From NCBI RefSeq assembly GCF_002374315.1, contig NZ_NWUX01000002.1, positions 67,150-131,149 of the forward strand: DNA of 64,000 bases, in the 5' to 3' direction. Shown in pieces: positions 29,776-37,912 of the stretch. This stretch comes from Vreelandella nigrificans (GTDB lineage: Bacteria > Pseudomonadota > Gammaproteobacteria > Pseudomonadales > Halomonadaceae). Position numbers and translations under genes: made by a program. The notes below the pieces were generated by a model. The model was not told where the DNA came from, did not search any database, and was given only the letters and a program-made list of their open reading frames with translations. Each line of letters opens with the position of its first letter. The first letter of the stretch is position 1.

Positions 29776-30270
29776 ATGTTAAGCAGTCGTCTAATTAAAA
29801 GTGTGGCGGGTAACCTTCGCGCTATCTGCTCGCTAAGTGCCTTGTCGCTAAGTACCTTGTCGTTAAGTACCTTGTCGTTAAGTGCGTTAGCAGCGCCCAC
29901 AGTTGATGTGTATAGCGACCCTAACTGCGGCTGCTGTGGCGCATGGGTTAGCCATCTAGAAGACGCGGGGTTTGACGTCAATCATCATCGTGACGGTGAT
30001 CTTCGCGCCATTAAAATAGCCAATGGTGTTCCCCCCGAGCTAGCGTCTTGCCACACGGCCATCGTGGATGGCTATGTGATCGAAGGCCATGTGCCCGCTG
30101 CAGATATCAAACGCTTGCTGGAAGAGCGGCCGGACACTGTCGGTTTAGCGGTACCGGGCATGCCCCATGGCTCACCGGGCATGGAAACAGGCCGTGTTGA
30201 TGACTATGCCGTTCTCAGTTGGAGCCGCAGCGAAAGAACGCCAGCTATCTTTAGCGAATATACCCAGTAA
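29776..30270 (+). CDS. DUF411 periplasmic metal-binding-type protein
   Basis: The 164-aa product has a signal peptide of about 40 residues, then the DUF411 core VDVYSDPNCGCCGAWVSHL with a C-x-C-C cluster (Cys51, 53, 54). CHTA, GHVPAADIKRLL and PGMPHGSPGMETG follow. DUF411 proteins often neighbour copper-resistance genes and are suspected to bind metal or assist in its handling; none is next to this one. The hydrophobic core of the signal peptide is built from four 15-bp repeats (29831-29890). gloA follows after 18 bp. Confidence 0.85.
   Translation: MLSSRLIKSVAGNLRAICSLSALSLSTLSLSTLSLSALAAPTVDVYSDPNCGCCGAWVSHLEDAGFDVNHHRDGDLRAIKIANGVPPELASCHTAIVDGYVIEGHVPAADIKRLLEERPDTVGLAVPGMPHGSPGMETGRVDDYAVLSWSRSERTPAIFSEYTQ
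29831..29890 (+). repeat. 4 x 15-bp in-frame repeat forming the signal peptide core
   Basis: CGCTAAGTGCCTTGT (29831), CGCTAAGTACCTTGT (29846), CGTTAAGTACCTTGT (29861) and the diverged CGTTAAGTGCGTTAG (29876). Each unit codes for five residues of the type S-L-S-(A/T)-L, so copy-number change lengthens or shortens the hydrophobic core without a frameshift. Confidence 0.9.
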
Positions 30271-30288
30271 TGATGAAGGGAGAATAAC

Positions 30289-30729
30289 ATGCAGTTTTTG
30301 CACACCATGGTACGGGTAAGCGACCTGGATGCGTCGCTGCGTTTTTATTGTGATCTGTTAGGTCTGAAAGAAGTACGCCGCAAAGAAAACGAGAAAGGGC
30401 GTTTCACGCTTGTATTTCTCGCTGCACCTGCTGATGAGGCACGCTCGGAGCGGCTAACGGCACCGGAGCTTGAGTTGACCTATAACTGGGACCCGGAAGA
30501 GTATACAGGAGGGCGTAATTTCGGCCATTTAGCTTACCGTGTGGACGATATTTACGCGCTCTGTAAAAAACTCCAAGATAATGGTGTCACCATTAACCGC
30601 CCACCACGGGATGGCTATATGGCGTTCGTAAAGTCGCCCGATGGAATTTCTGTCGAGCTACTGCAAAAAGGCGACGCGCAGCCTCCCCAGGAGCCATGGG
30701 CATCAATGGAAAATAGTGGAAGCTGGTAA
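30289..30729 (+). CDS. gloA: Lactoylglutathione lyase (glyoxalase I)
   Basis: Isomerises the methylglyoxal-glutathione hemithioacetal to lactoylglutathione. The 146-aa vicinal-oxygen-chelate protein has the metal ligands expected of GloA: His5 in FLHTMVRV, a Glu in APELELTYNW, a His in FGHLAYRVDD and a Glu in ISVELLQK. GGGAGAATAAC precedes the ATG. It sits in a three-gene unit between DUF411 and a META-domain lipoprotein. Confidence 0.92.
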   Translation: MQFLHTMVRVSDLDASLRFYCDLLGLKEVRRKENEKGRFTLVFLAAPADEARSERLTAPELELTYNWDPEEYTGGRNFGHLAYRVDDIYALCKKLQDNGVTINRPPRDGYMAFVKSPDGISVELLQKGDAQPPQEPWASMENSGSW

Positions 30730-30754
30730 TTACGTTCATAAGGAGAACGATAAA

Positions 30755-31207
30755 GTGACGATCAATGTTGGAGCTGCGCTAGTAGGTGTTGCTGCCGCAC
30801 TACTAATCAGTGCGTGTAGCAGCGCGCCGGAGAAAGAGAGTGCAGGAAAAGCGGAAAGTACCACGCTCTCAGGGCCCTTGGTTGAGCAACGCTGGAATTT
30901 ATTGCTGGTAGGCACCGATGAGCGGGTATCACTACCCGCTACGCCATTTTTTCAGATTGGACGTGACGGGCAGGTAAGCGGTTCGGATGGTTGTAACCGC
31001 TTTACTGGCAGCGTCAAACTGGGGGAAAACCAACGTATTGAATTTAGTCAGCTTGCCTCGACACGCATGGCCTGCCCAAATATGGAAGACGCCAAGCGGG
31101 TAACGGATATGCTCGACACTGCTTACCGCTATCTGATTGACCACGACCGGTTAGTGTTCTTTGGCCCGGATAGCCGGGTATTGGGCGGCTGGCGCGAAGC
31201 CAACTAG
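30755..31207 (+). CDS. META-domain (HslJ-like) lipoprotein
   Basis: GTG start at 30755 with AAGGAG at 30740-30745; the frame open upstream to 30641 overlaps gloA. The product is 150 aa, with lipobox ISAC at Cys21. The META domain (about residues 43-145) shows the signature GSDGCNRFTGSV and LASTRMACPNMEDAKRV. HslJ-type proteins are linked to heat shock and novobiocin resistance in E. coli, but their molecular role is not known. Third gene of the DUF411-gloA operon. Confidence 0.85.
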   Translation: MTINVGAALVGVAAALLISACSSAPEKESAGKAESTTLSGPLVEQRWNLLLVGTDERVSLPATPFFQIGRDGQVSGSDGCNRFTGSVKLGENQRIEFSQLASTRMACPNMEDAKRVTDMLDTAYRYLIDHDRLVFFGPDSRVLGGWREAN

Positions 31208-31238
31208 CCGCTTCTGAAAACGATCTGATCCTGCAGCG

Positions 31239-32366
31239 TTAAAAAGGCGGGTTGAAGCGGGCGATAAAGCGCGCATCAATCCGCTTTTTCCATTGCCATA
31301 CCCAGCGCCCAGAGAAGCCAATGGCACCCTTGCTGGCAATGGCATGCCCGTCGCCAGTGCCGATGAGCGCTAGGACGTGCTTAGGTGGTTGCCACGCGGT
31401 CAATGGTTCACCGTGACAGGCTGAGCGTAAATTCTCGGCAAGCAGTGGCCCCTGGCGCACGGCATATACCCCAGCTTTAGGTAGTGGAGGCTGAAACTGC
31501 GCGCAATCTCCAGCGGCAAACAGCGTCGTGGTACCTGACACGGCCAATGTTTTATCGACATGGATAAAGCGTTGCTCGTCGAGCGGTAGTGCGGTCTCTG
31601 ACAACCACAGGTGTCCCACCGCGCCCGTTGCCCATAGCACGATATCCGCATCAATGAGCTCACCTTCAGAGGTGAGTACGCCACCATTCGCCAGCGCTAT
31701 CCCATGAATGCTGTGGTGTACCGCAATGCCCGCTCGGCGCATCGCCCGCCTTATTAGCCAGCGAGGAAGCCGACCCGCGTCGGGTAGCAGCGTATCAGAG
31801 GCATTTACCAGCGCGCCCTGCCAGGTAATATCTGGGCGCTGTTGGCGTAGTTTTGCCAATACGCTCATCAAGGTTTCACAGCCTGCAGCGCCGCCGCCAA
31901 CGCTAACCACGCGCTGGTGAGATCCATGGGGAAGCTGTTCGACTTCATTGAGGAGCAACTGCCAGCGGTGATGCAGTGAGCTTAGCGGGCGCATGGTCAG
32001 CAGGTAGGGGAGGTTTTCGCCACTATTTGCAGGCGTCGCCAGGGTAGAACCCACGTTGAGCGAAGCAACGTTGAAGCTGACGATATCTCCATTAGCCAAC
32101 GTAACCCGGCGAGCCTTGGTATCCAAAGCGACAGCAGGCGATTGCACTAAGGTTGCGCCGGCCCGCTGGCATAGCGCTGCCACGTCGATTTGTGTCTCAC
32201 GTAAGCTGTACTCCCCTGATAGCCATGCAGGTATGCTACCGGAGTACGCAGCCAGCGCATTGTCACTCACTACGGTGATGACAATATTGGGGTCAGGGCG
32301 CTGAGCGAATGCTTCCAGCACAAAGGCGTGGGCGTGACCGGCGCCGATTAGTAAGAGATGCGGCAT
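31239..32366 (-). CDS. FAD-dependent oxidoreductase of the SelD-associated type
   Basis: The 375-aa pyridine-nucleotide-disulfide-oxidoreductase-fold protein begins MPHLLLIGAGHAHAFVLEAF and has a second dinucleotide fold at VVSVGGGAAGCETL (near residue 150). FAAGDCAQF near 275 contacts FAD. The GAGHAH start is typical of the family found fused N-terminal to selenide water dikinase (TIGR03169). Here the protein ends at FNPPF with no SelD domain and no selD neighbour. It lacks the C-x-x-x-x-C redox disulfide. It lies 27 bp downstream of the GGDEF gene on the same strand, so the two are probably co-transcribed. Reaction unknown. Confidence 0.8.
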   Translation of the reverse strand: MPHLLLIGAGHAHAFVLEAFAQRPDPNIVITVVSDNALAAYSGSIPAWLSGEYSLRETQIDVAALCQRAGATLVQSPAVALDTKARRVTLANGDIVSFNVASLNVGSTLATPANSGENLPYLLTMRPLSSLHHRWQLLLNEVEQLPHGSHQRVVSVGGGAAGCETLMSVLAKLRQQRPDITWQGALVNASDTLLPDAGRLPRWLIRRAMRRAGIAVHHSIHGIALANGGVLTSEGELIDADIVLWATGAVGHLWLSETALPLDEQRFIHVDKTLAVSGTTTLFAAGDCAQFQPPLPKAGVYAVRQGPLLAENLRSACHGEPLTAWQPPKHVLALIGTGDGHAIASKGAIGFSGRWVWQWKKRIDARFIARFNPPF

Positions 32367-32393
32367 ACAAGTGACCTAAGGCATGGTCCCTTA

Positions 32394-33779
32394 TTAACAC
32401 ATGACAACTTGATTTTTACCTGCAGTTTTTGCCAAGTACATGCCCTTGTCGATCCGTTCAAGCAGCTGGTGTGGCTGATCATCTGGTTGGGTAAGGGTAA
32501 AACCGATACTAATCGTCACTCGATCAGTAATTGGGAACGCAAACTCTTCTACACAGCGACAAAGCCGGTTGGCTAATTGTGAGCTCGCGCCTTGATCTAC
32601 CCCTTTGCTAATAACAATGAACTCCTCTCCTCCCCAGCGGCCTAAATGGTCATCACTACGTAGTGTTTTCTTCACCAGGTGGGTAATATCACGCAAAATA
32701 TTGTCACCTGTTGCATGGCCGTAGGTATCATTAATTCTTTTAAAATCATCAATATCAAACATCAGCAGCGTAAAAGGAGTGGCTGATTGCGTGAGTTCTT
32801 CAATAATAAGTTCTGTGTAGTAGCGGTTCCAGCATTGGGTCAGAGTGTCAGTATGGGCTAAATCCCTAAGCAATTGGTTGGTCATGGTTAACTGATGATT
32901 TAGGTAGGAGATTTCCAGGGCAGTAATGGCCACCGCCAGATCATCTGCCAACTCAAGAGCCATTGAAGCTTCCAGTGGCATCCAATAGCTCAGCGAGTTT
33001 TGTAGTGTCGAATGCGCGATTAGGTCGGGGAGTAGCGGCTGGCGGCGAAAAAGCAGTAACCAGCCTAAAGAGGCACTCGCAACGCTTAGCTGAGCCGCCA
33101 AGCACCCTTGGCAACTGCCATTCAACTCAACGAGTTCTTCATGGGGGTTTTGCCAGCAAAACGTCTGTAATTGCTTAGATAACTGATGCTTAGAGGGGTG
33201 TTTTCCAAAGCAATGTAGCTCTCCTTGATAGGCAAGCACAATGCCATCTGCTTGGAAGATATCGCACCAACTTGCGCCGTGATGCTGCAAAATATCATCA
33301 ATAGAGGTGAGGCGTTTAATATCTCTAGAGAGCTGCATGCGGCGAGACTTTAGACCAAATTGACGTGCCGCCATACTCTCAGCTTTTAATAAGTGCAAGC
33401 GCTGTGAAGCCATAGTGACGAGTAGCTTAATCCGCTGATTTGGCTCGGCACATGCAGTAGGTGGGTGTCCTATATACCCCCATACTCCTTGCTCTCCCTT
33501 TAATTCATAAATTTGTAACTCTGCAGCGGCGAGATCATCGTAGCAACGAACAGTCAGAAAGGAAGAGGGCAAGCCTAGTGTACTCTCCTCCGGGTGGCAG
33601 TATGCCAAGCGAAGCTCGTCCGTGCTTAAGCGACGATAGAGCGCAACGGTTTTCCCTTGTGTGTACACATGTAGCATTTTTGCCAAGCGTTCAAAAAGAT
33701 CCATAGGGCTTGCTGAACTGCATAAGAGTGCAAGTTCATGACACAGATTATCGATTGATGTAGATAGTGTGCCACTCAT
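32394..33779 (-). CDS. GGDEF-domain protein (probable diguanylate cyclase)
   Basis: Probably makes the second messenger cyclic di-GMP. The 461-aa product has a GAF-like N-terminal region (about residues 1-290, no membrane segment seen) and a C-terminal GGDEF domain starting near AHTDTLTQCWNRYY. The active site reads GGEEF (in LGRWGGEEFIVIS), and the inhibitory site RxxD is present as RSDD five residues before it. Both point to an active, product-inhibited enzyme. The signal sensed by the N-terminus is unknown. Likely operon with the flavoprotein gene downstream. Confidence 0.9.
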   Translation of the reverse strand: MSGTLSTSIDNLCHELALLCSSASPMDLFERLAKMLHVYTQGKTVALYRRLSTDELRLAYCHPEESTLGLPSSFLTVRCYDDLAAAELQIYELKGEQGVWGYIGHPPTACAEPNQRIKLLVTMASQRLHLLKAESMAARQFGLKSRRMQLSRDIKRLTSIDDILQHHGASWCDIFQADGIVLAYQGELHCFGKHPSKHQLSKQLQTFCWQNPHEELVELNGSCQGCLAAQLSVASASLGWLLLFRRQPLLPDLIAHSTLQNSLSYWMPLEASMALELADDLAVAITALEISYLNHQLTMTNQLLRDLAHTDTLTQCWNRYYTELIIEELTQSATPFTLLMFDIDDFKRINDTYGHATGDNILRDITHLVKKTLRSDDHLGRWGGEEFIVISKGVDQGASSQLANRLCRCVEEFAFPITDRVTISIGFTLTQPDDQPHQLLERIDKGMYLAKTAGKNQVVMC

Positions 33780-33857
33780 CCTTTATGACTCCTCAAGCGC
33801 CACGCTGTAGCGCTTAGCATAGCTGCTCGCTCTGGCTGTTAGAGCGAAAGCTCAAAA

Positions 33858-33908
33858 TTGAATTAATGATTCAATCAAAAGGTGAACCGTTATTCAACTG
33901 TTATTGAA
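33858..33908. promoter_or_regulatory. Two operator-like dyads before the HTH gene
   Basis: TTGAAT-TAATG-ATTCAA at 33858-33874 is a perfect 6-bp dyad. TTCAA-CTGTTA-TTGAA at 33893-33908 is a second dyad with the same TTGAA/TTCAA half-sites in the opposite order. They sit just upstream of the ATG at 33930 and could be autoregulatory sites for the encoded DNA-binding protein. Confidence 0.5.
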
Positions 33909-33929
33909 CAATCGCTTCACATTGGCGGC

Positions 33930-34352
33930 ATGAATGAAAAAATAATGTTTGCCGAGCGCTTAAAAGCCGCCATGCAAGCGGCTGGTTACGATGAACGGCC
34001 ATCAGTGCTGGAGCGAGAGTTCAATCTGCGCTACTGGGGGAAGCCAATTACCTTTCAGGCTGTACGTCGCTGGCTGCGTGGCGACTCGATCCCAAGCCAG
34101 GACAAACTGCAGGTGCTGGCACGGTGGCTATCTGTTGATCCCCATTATTTACGCTATGGGGAAGCCGCCGCGTATAATATCAACGAGTCTTCTGCTTCCT
34201 GGGATGTTTCCTCCAGCAGCGAGGAGCGACAAATGTTGTCGCTATATCGCAGCCTGCCAGCGGCGCAACAAAAAGTTGTACGCGAAGTGATGGAGACGTT
34301 TGCCAAAGCATATTCGGTGCCAGACAGCCCAAATAAGCGACTGCTCGACTAA
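33930..34352 (+). CDS. Helix-turn-helix regulator, phage-repressor-like
   Basis: Small cytoplasmic DNA-binding protein, 140 aa from the ATG at 33930 (weak GGCGG upstream). The frame is open to a GTG at 33882, but that stretch contains the dyads. The helix-turn-helix lies around residues 5-75, with FAERLKAAMQAAGYDERP, ITFQAVRRWLRGDSIPSQDK and VDPHYLRYGE, a pattern seen in XRE-like regulators of gammaproteobacteria. The C-terminal part ends with a helix containing VREVMETFAKAY. Targets unknown; self-regulation is suggested by the dyads. Confidence 0.75.
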   Translation: MNEKIMFAERLKAAMQAAGYDERPSVLEREFNLRYWGKPITFQAVRRWLRGDSIPSQDKLQVLARWLSVDPHYLRYGEAAAYNINESSASWDVSSSSEERQMLSLYRSLPAAQQKVVREVMETFAKAYSVPDSPNKRLLD

Positions 34353-34383
34353 CGATGGAGAGCTATTCGCAGCCTCTTCAGGT

Positions 34384-36522
34384 TTAGTCGCCACGCCGCC
34401 AATTGAAGTAGCGCTTCAATAATGCCAGCACTCGCTCTGGCTTGTGGGCGTTTTTCCACACGCCTGCGGTGGCCTTGGCGGCCTCACCCAGGGTCGGGTA
34501 AGGGTGTATCGTACCCAGCAGCTTATTTAGCCCCAGTCCATGCTTCATGGCGATAGTAAATTCACCCAACCACTCCCCAGCGTTTTCTGCCACGATGGTT
34601 GCGCCTAGGATTTTGTCTTTTCCGGGCACCGTGAGTACCTTGATAAACCCTTCAGTAGCACCTTCGGCGATGGCACGGTCGCTTTCGCTCATGGAGTAAT
34701 GGGTGACCTCAAACGCCACACCTTTGGCGGTCGCCTCTTTTTCGTTTAGCCCGACCCGAGCTACTTCCGGCTGAACATAGATGACGGCGGGCATGAAGCG
34801 GTAATCCACCACAAAACTTTTTAGTTCGCCAAACAGCGCATTGACTGCGGCATGCCACGCTTGATGAGCAGCGGCGTGGGTGAGCTGAAAAGGCCCTGCC
34901 AAATCACCACAGGCCCAAATATTGGGTAATCGGGTTTGCAAACGTTCGTTAAGCGCCAAGGTGCCACCTTGGGTGGTCGTAATGCCTAGCGCTTCGAGCC
35001 CTAAGCCTTCCACGTTGGCTTGCCGTCCAGCACTCACCAACAGGTAGTCGAATTCAAAAAGAGTGCGTTCGCCATTATGCTCGACCACCAATTGGTGCTG
35101 CTGGTCGTGCTGGCAGACTTCCAGCGCCTTGGCGCTCGTTATTACGGTAACGCCTTCTTGGGTGAGCGTGCGCTCAAGGTATTCGCCCACTTCCGTATCT
35201 TCACGACCGAGCAGTTGTGGTGCTCCCTCTATTAGTGTCACTTGGCTGCCTAAGCGGGCAAAACTTTGGCTAAGCTCACAGCCAATAGCGCCCCCTCCCA
35301 GTACCACTAAGCGCTTAGGCAATTTGGTGAGCGACCATAAGTTTTCCGAGGTGAGGATAGGGGCGTGCTCAATACCGGGCAGTGGTGGCACCCAAGGGCG
35401 TGCGCCGGTGGCCAGCACGATATGCCGCGCAGTCAGAACTTTCTCGCCTACCTTAATTTCCCAGGGTGACGTTAGGGTGGCGTGGTCTTGGTATACGTCC
35501 ACGCCCAGTTTGGTGTAGCGCTCAACGCTATCGTGGGGTTCTATGTCACTAATGGCTTGATGGACATGGCCCATCACTTTGCTGAAATCAATCTCTGGTT
35601 CGCTGGCGCTGACCCCAAAGCGTTTAGCCGTGCGGATTTCATGGGCAGCACGGGCGGCGCGAATCAGTGCTTTAGAGGGCACGCAGCCTGTATTCAAACA
35701 GTCACCACCCATTTTGTGCTTTTCCACCAGGGCGACTTTGGCTTTTACAGCACTGGCGATATAGCTGGTGACGAGCCCCGCTGAGCCGCCACCAATCACC
35801 ACGATGTCGTAATCAAAATGAGAAGGGCGGGTAAAGCCACGGTAAGCGTTGCGCTTTTGTACCGCCAGAGCAATGCGCCGTGCTATCCAGGGGAATACCG
35901 CCAGCAGCGCAAACGAGGCAATCAGTGTCGGTGAAATAATACCGCTCAGATTTTCTAGCTCACCTAGTTGCCCGCCTGCGTTCACATAAACCGCTGTACC
36001 GGGCAGCATGCCTAGTTGGCTAACCCAGTAGAAGGTGGTGGTTTTAAGTCGCGTTAGCCCCATCACTAGGTTAATCATAAAGAAGGGGAAGATTGGCACC
36101 AGACGCAGGGTGAAGAGATAAAGTGCTCCGTCTTTCTCCACGCCCCGGTTCACCGTTTCAAACTGGCGAGGAAAGCGCTTTTCAATTGGCTGGCGGAACA
36201 GAAAGCGCGAGAGCAGGAAAGCCAGTGTTGCGCCGATGGTGCTGGCAAAAGAGATAATCAACAGCCCCCAACCCAAGCCAAACAAGGCGCCGCCCAACAG
36301 CGTCAGCAGTGCAGCACCGGGCAGCGACAGTGTCGCCATAATCACATACACCGCAAAGAAGATACCCGCTACCTGCCAAGGGGATTGCTGAAAGGCTGAC
36401 TGGAAATCACTGCGATAAGCTTGCAGCGTTTCCAAGTTGAAAAACGTGTGGGCGCCGCTTAGGTAGAAGCCAAGCACGGCCAGTAGCAGCAGGGTGATAA
36501 TCAGCAGTCGTTGTCGGTTCAA
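34384..36522 (-). CDS. VTT (TVP38/TMEM64) membrane domain fused to a flavin disulfide reductase
   Basis: The 712-aa product is a fusion. Residues about 1-225 are a TVP38/TMEM64-family membrane domain with hydrophobic helices and a FPFFMINLVMGLTRLK segment. From about residue 238 a class I pyridine-nucleotide-disulfide oxidoreductase follows: YDIVVIGGGSAGLVTS (FAD), GGDCLNTGCVPSKAL (redox disulfide), VVLGGGAIGCELSQ (NAD(P)H) and the C-terminal HPYPTLGEA. The reductase resembles mercuric reductase and dihydrolipoamide dehydrogenase, but no N-terminal HMA domain or vicinal C-terminal Cys pair is seen. It is the last gene of the six-gene operon. The substrate is unknown; the fusion suggests membrane-associated redox chemistry. 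Confidence 0.88.
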   Translation of the reverse strand: MNRQRLLIITLLLLAVLGFYLSGAHTFFNLETLQAYRSDFQSAFQQSPWQVAGIFFAVYVIMATLSLPGAALLTLLGGALFGLGWGLLIISFASTIGATLAFLLSRFLFRQPIEKRFPRQFETVNRGVEKDGALYLFTLRLVPIFPFFMINLVMGLTRLKTTTFYWVSQLGMLPGTAVYVNAGGQLGELENLSGIISPTLIASFALLAVFPWIARRIALAVQKRNAYRGFTRPSHFDYDIVVIGGGSAGLVTSYIASAVKAKVALVEKHKMGGDCLNTGCVPSKALIRAARAAHEIRTAKRFGVSASEPEIDFSKVMGHVHQAISDIEPHDSVERYTKLGVDVYQDHATLTSPWEIKVGEKVLTARHIVLATGARPWVPPLPGIEHAPILTSENLWSLTKLPKRLVVLGGGAIGCELSQSFARLGSQVTLIEGAPQLLGREDTEVGEYLERTLTQEGVTVITSAKALEVCQHDQQHQLVVEHNGERTLFEFDYLLVSAGRQANVEGLGLEALGITTTQGGTLALNERLQTRLPNIWACGDLAGPFQLTHAAAHQAWHAAVNALFGELKSFVVDYRFMPAVIYVQPEVARVGLNEKEATAKGVAFEVTHYSMSESDRAIAEGATEGFIKVLTVPGKDKILGATIVAENAGEWLGEFTIAMKHGLGLNKLLGTIHPYPTLGEAAKATAGVWKNAHKPERVLALLKRYFNWRRGD

Positions 36523-36555
36523 TGAGGGCTTCCTAAGGGTGTTGTGGGATCAGGG

Positions 36556-37176
36556 TCATTGCTGAGCATGCAGAGAGTGCTGCCAGCGCAGCCAATCTTC
36601 GGGGCGATCAATGTCCCACATGGTGTCGGGGAAAGCAGTCTCGAGGGCTTGTGCGGCAAGTCGCTGGCGAGTGACGTTGAGTACTTGATCGGTGCCCCAG
36701 GGGATATTCTCAAACAAGCTGGGGTAGTCGTCGTGAGTGCCAATCAAGCCGTAGCCGCCATCTTCAGCAGGTAAAATAACCACCGGAACACTTTTTAGCG
36801 CGGTACTGCACAGCTTTAACATGGCAACAGTAATACTGGGGCAATCCGTGCCCATCACCATGGCCGGGCCTTGGGCGCTCTTCAGCGCATGGCGAACCCG
36901 CATCCCCACATCACCCTGCTGTTGGGCGGCAAGCGTTATCCCGTAATGGGTCTGTAATTCCCTAAACAGCGGGTGCTGGTGATCTAGTGAGGTCCATAGC
37001 GTAACGTGTTCAGCGCCAAGTGCGTCGCAGGCAGTGGCGACACAGTGGCGTACCATACAGGCGTGGGCTTGCGCCGCACCTTCTGGCCCCAGGCAAGGAA
37101 TTAAGCGTGTTTTTGCCTGCCCTGGCAGTGGTGCTTTGGCCAAAAGGTGCAAGGTGACCGGTGGTTCAGCGGGCAT
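36556..37176 (-). CDS. TIGR04282-type glycosyltransferase (DUF2064)
   Basis: The 206-aa nucleotide-sugar-transferase-like protein has LLAKAPLPGQAKTRLIPCLG near its start, VMGTDCPSITVAML and LPAEDGGYGLIG. These are typical of the family named after arsenosugar biosynthesis in cyanobacteria. No arsenic methylase or radical-SAM partner is nearby, so the sugar and acceptor are unknown. Its start overlaps the end of the next-upstream glycosyltransferase gene by 11 bp. Confidence 0.85.
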   Translation of the reverse strand: MPAEPPVTLHLLAKAPLPGQAKTRLIPCLGPEGAAQAHACMVRHCVATACDALGAEHVTLWTSLDHQHPLFRELQTHYGITLAAQQQGDVGMRVRHALKSAQGPAMVMGTDCPSITVAMLKLCSTALKSVPVVILPAEDGGYGLIGTHDDYPSLFENIPWGTDQVLNVTRQRLAAQALETAFPDTMWDIDRPEDWLRWQHSLHAQQ

Positions 37177-37912
37177 TGTGGTACTCCTTGGCCAGTTGGC
37201 TGGCGCTAACGCCGCGCCAGTAGCGGTAACGTAGCCGCCACATCAGGAAGATGGTTTTCCAGGCGCCAAGCTTATCCCAGCGCCTACCTGAGCTTATCAC
37301 TTTGGCGCTTAGATAGGCGGGGGGAGCCAGGTTTTTCAGCCGCTTGCTTAGCTCAATATCTTCCATCAGTGGCTGGTCAGGAAAACCGCCAACGATCAAA
37401 AACGTCTCTCTGCGCATAAATATGCCCTGGTCGCCGGTGGCGATTCCGGTGCACCGTGAGCGCAGATTCATTAGGATACTGACCATGGGCAATAACCGGC
37501 TTTGACCCGCTAAGCGAATATCAAACCGTCCCCAGTCGTGAGTATTTAGTGCGTCTTCGATGCTTGCTACAGCACGCTCTTCATCACCTGGGCAGAAGTG
37601 GGTATCAGCATGTAAAAATAGCAGTGCAGGTGCAAGGGCATGGTGTGCACCATGGTTCATCTGTTTTGCTCGGCCTGGCTTACAGGCAAACACTCTATCC
37701 GCTAGCGGGGTCGCCAGCACTACGCTGTTATCCGTACTGCCGCCATCCACCACAATCACTTCAACACTGTCAGCACGCAATGGCTGTAGCGGGGCCAGTG
37801 CTGCTTCAATACCTGGGGCCTCGTTGAGCATCGGAATCACGATGCTCAACCTGGGAGGGGGGGCGCTGTCGTTAACCAAGGGCAATGATTGGACCTCCAG
37901 CTGCGGCAGCAT
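37166..37912 (-). CDS. TIGR04283-type GT2 glycosyltransferase
   Basis: Up to 248 aa, GT-A fold: LSIVIPMLNEAPGIEAAL, VDGGSTDNSVV, LFLHADTHFCPGD, then GDQGIFMRRETF and LMEDIELSKRL. The family is the usual partner of TIGR04282 proteins, and the genes overlap. The ATG at 37912 overlaps the ABC ATPase gene by 41 bp and has only a close GAGG. An in-frame TTG at 37885 stands 7 bp behind a strong GGAGGT and is an equally good start, giving 239 aa. The acceptor is unknown. Confidence 0.85.
   Translation of the reverse strand: MLPQLEVQSLPLVNDSAPPPRLSIVIPMLNEAPGIEAALAPLQPLRADSVEVIVVDGGSTDNSVVLATPLADRVFACKPGRAKQMNHGAHHALAPALLFLHADTHFCPGDEERAVASIEDALNTHDWGRFDIRLAGQSRLLPMVSILMNLRSRCTGIATGDQGIFMRRETFLIVGGFPDQPLMEDIELSKRLKNLAPPAYLSAKVISSGRRWDKLGAWKTIFLMWRLRYRYWRGVSASQLAKEYHNAR

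Noticed and set aside
29772-29981. - strand frame with repeated LNDKVLNDK-like residues
   Set aside because: Antisense image of the 15-bp repeats in the DUF411 signal peptide.
34384-36522. Mercuric reductase (merA) identity for the flavoprotein
   Set aside because: There is a VTT membrane domain instead of an HMA domain, no C-terminal vicinal Cys pair, and no mer genes nearby.
36556-37912. Arsenosugar biosynthesis cluster
   Set aside because: Only the two glycosyltransferase family names point there; no ArsM-like methylase, ArsS-like radical SAM or ars regulator is present.
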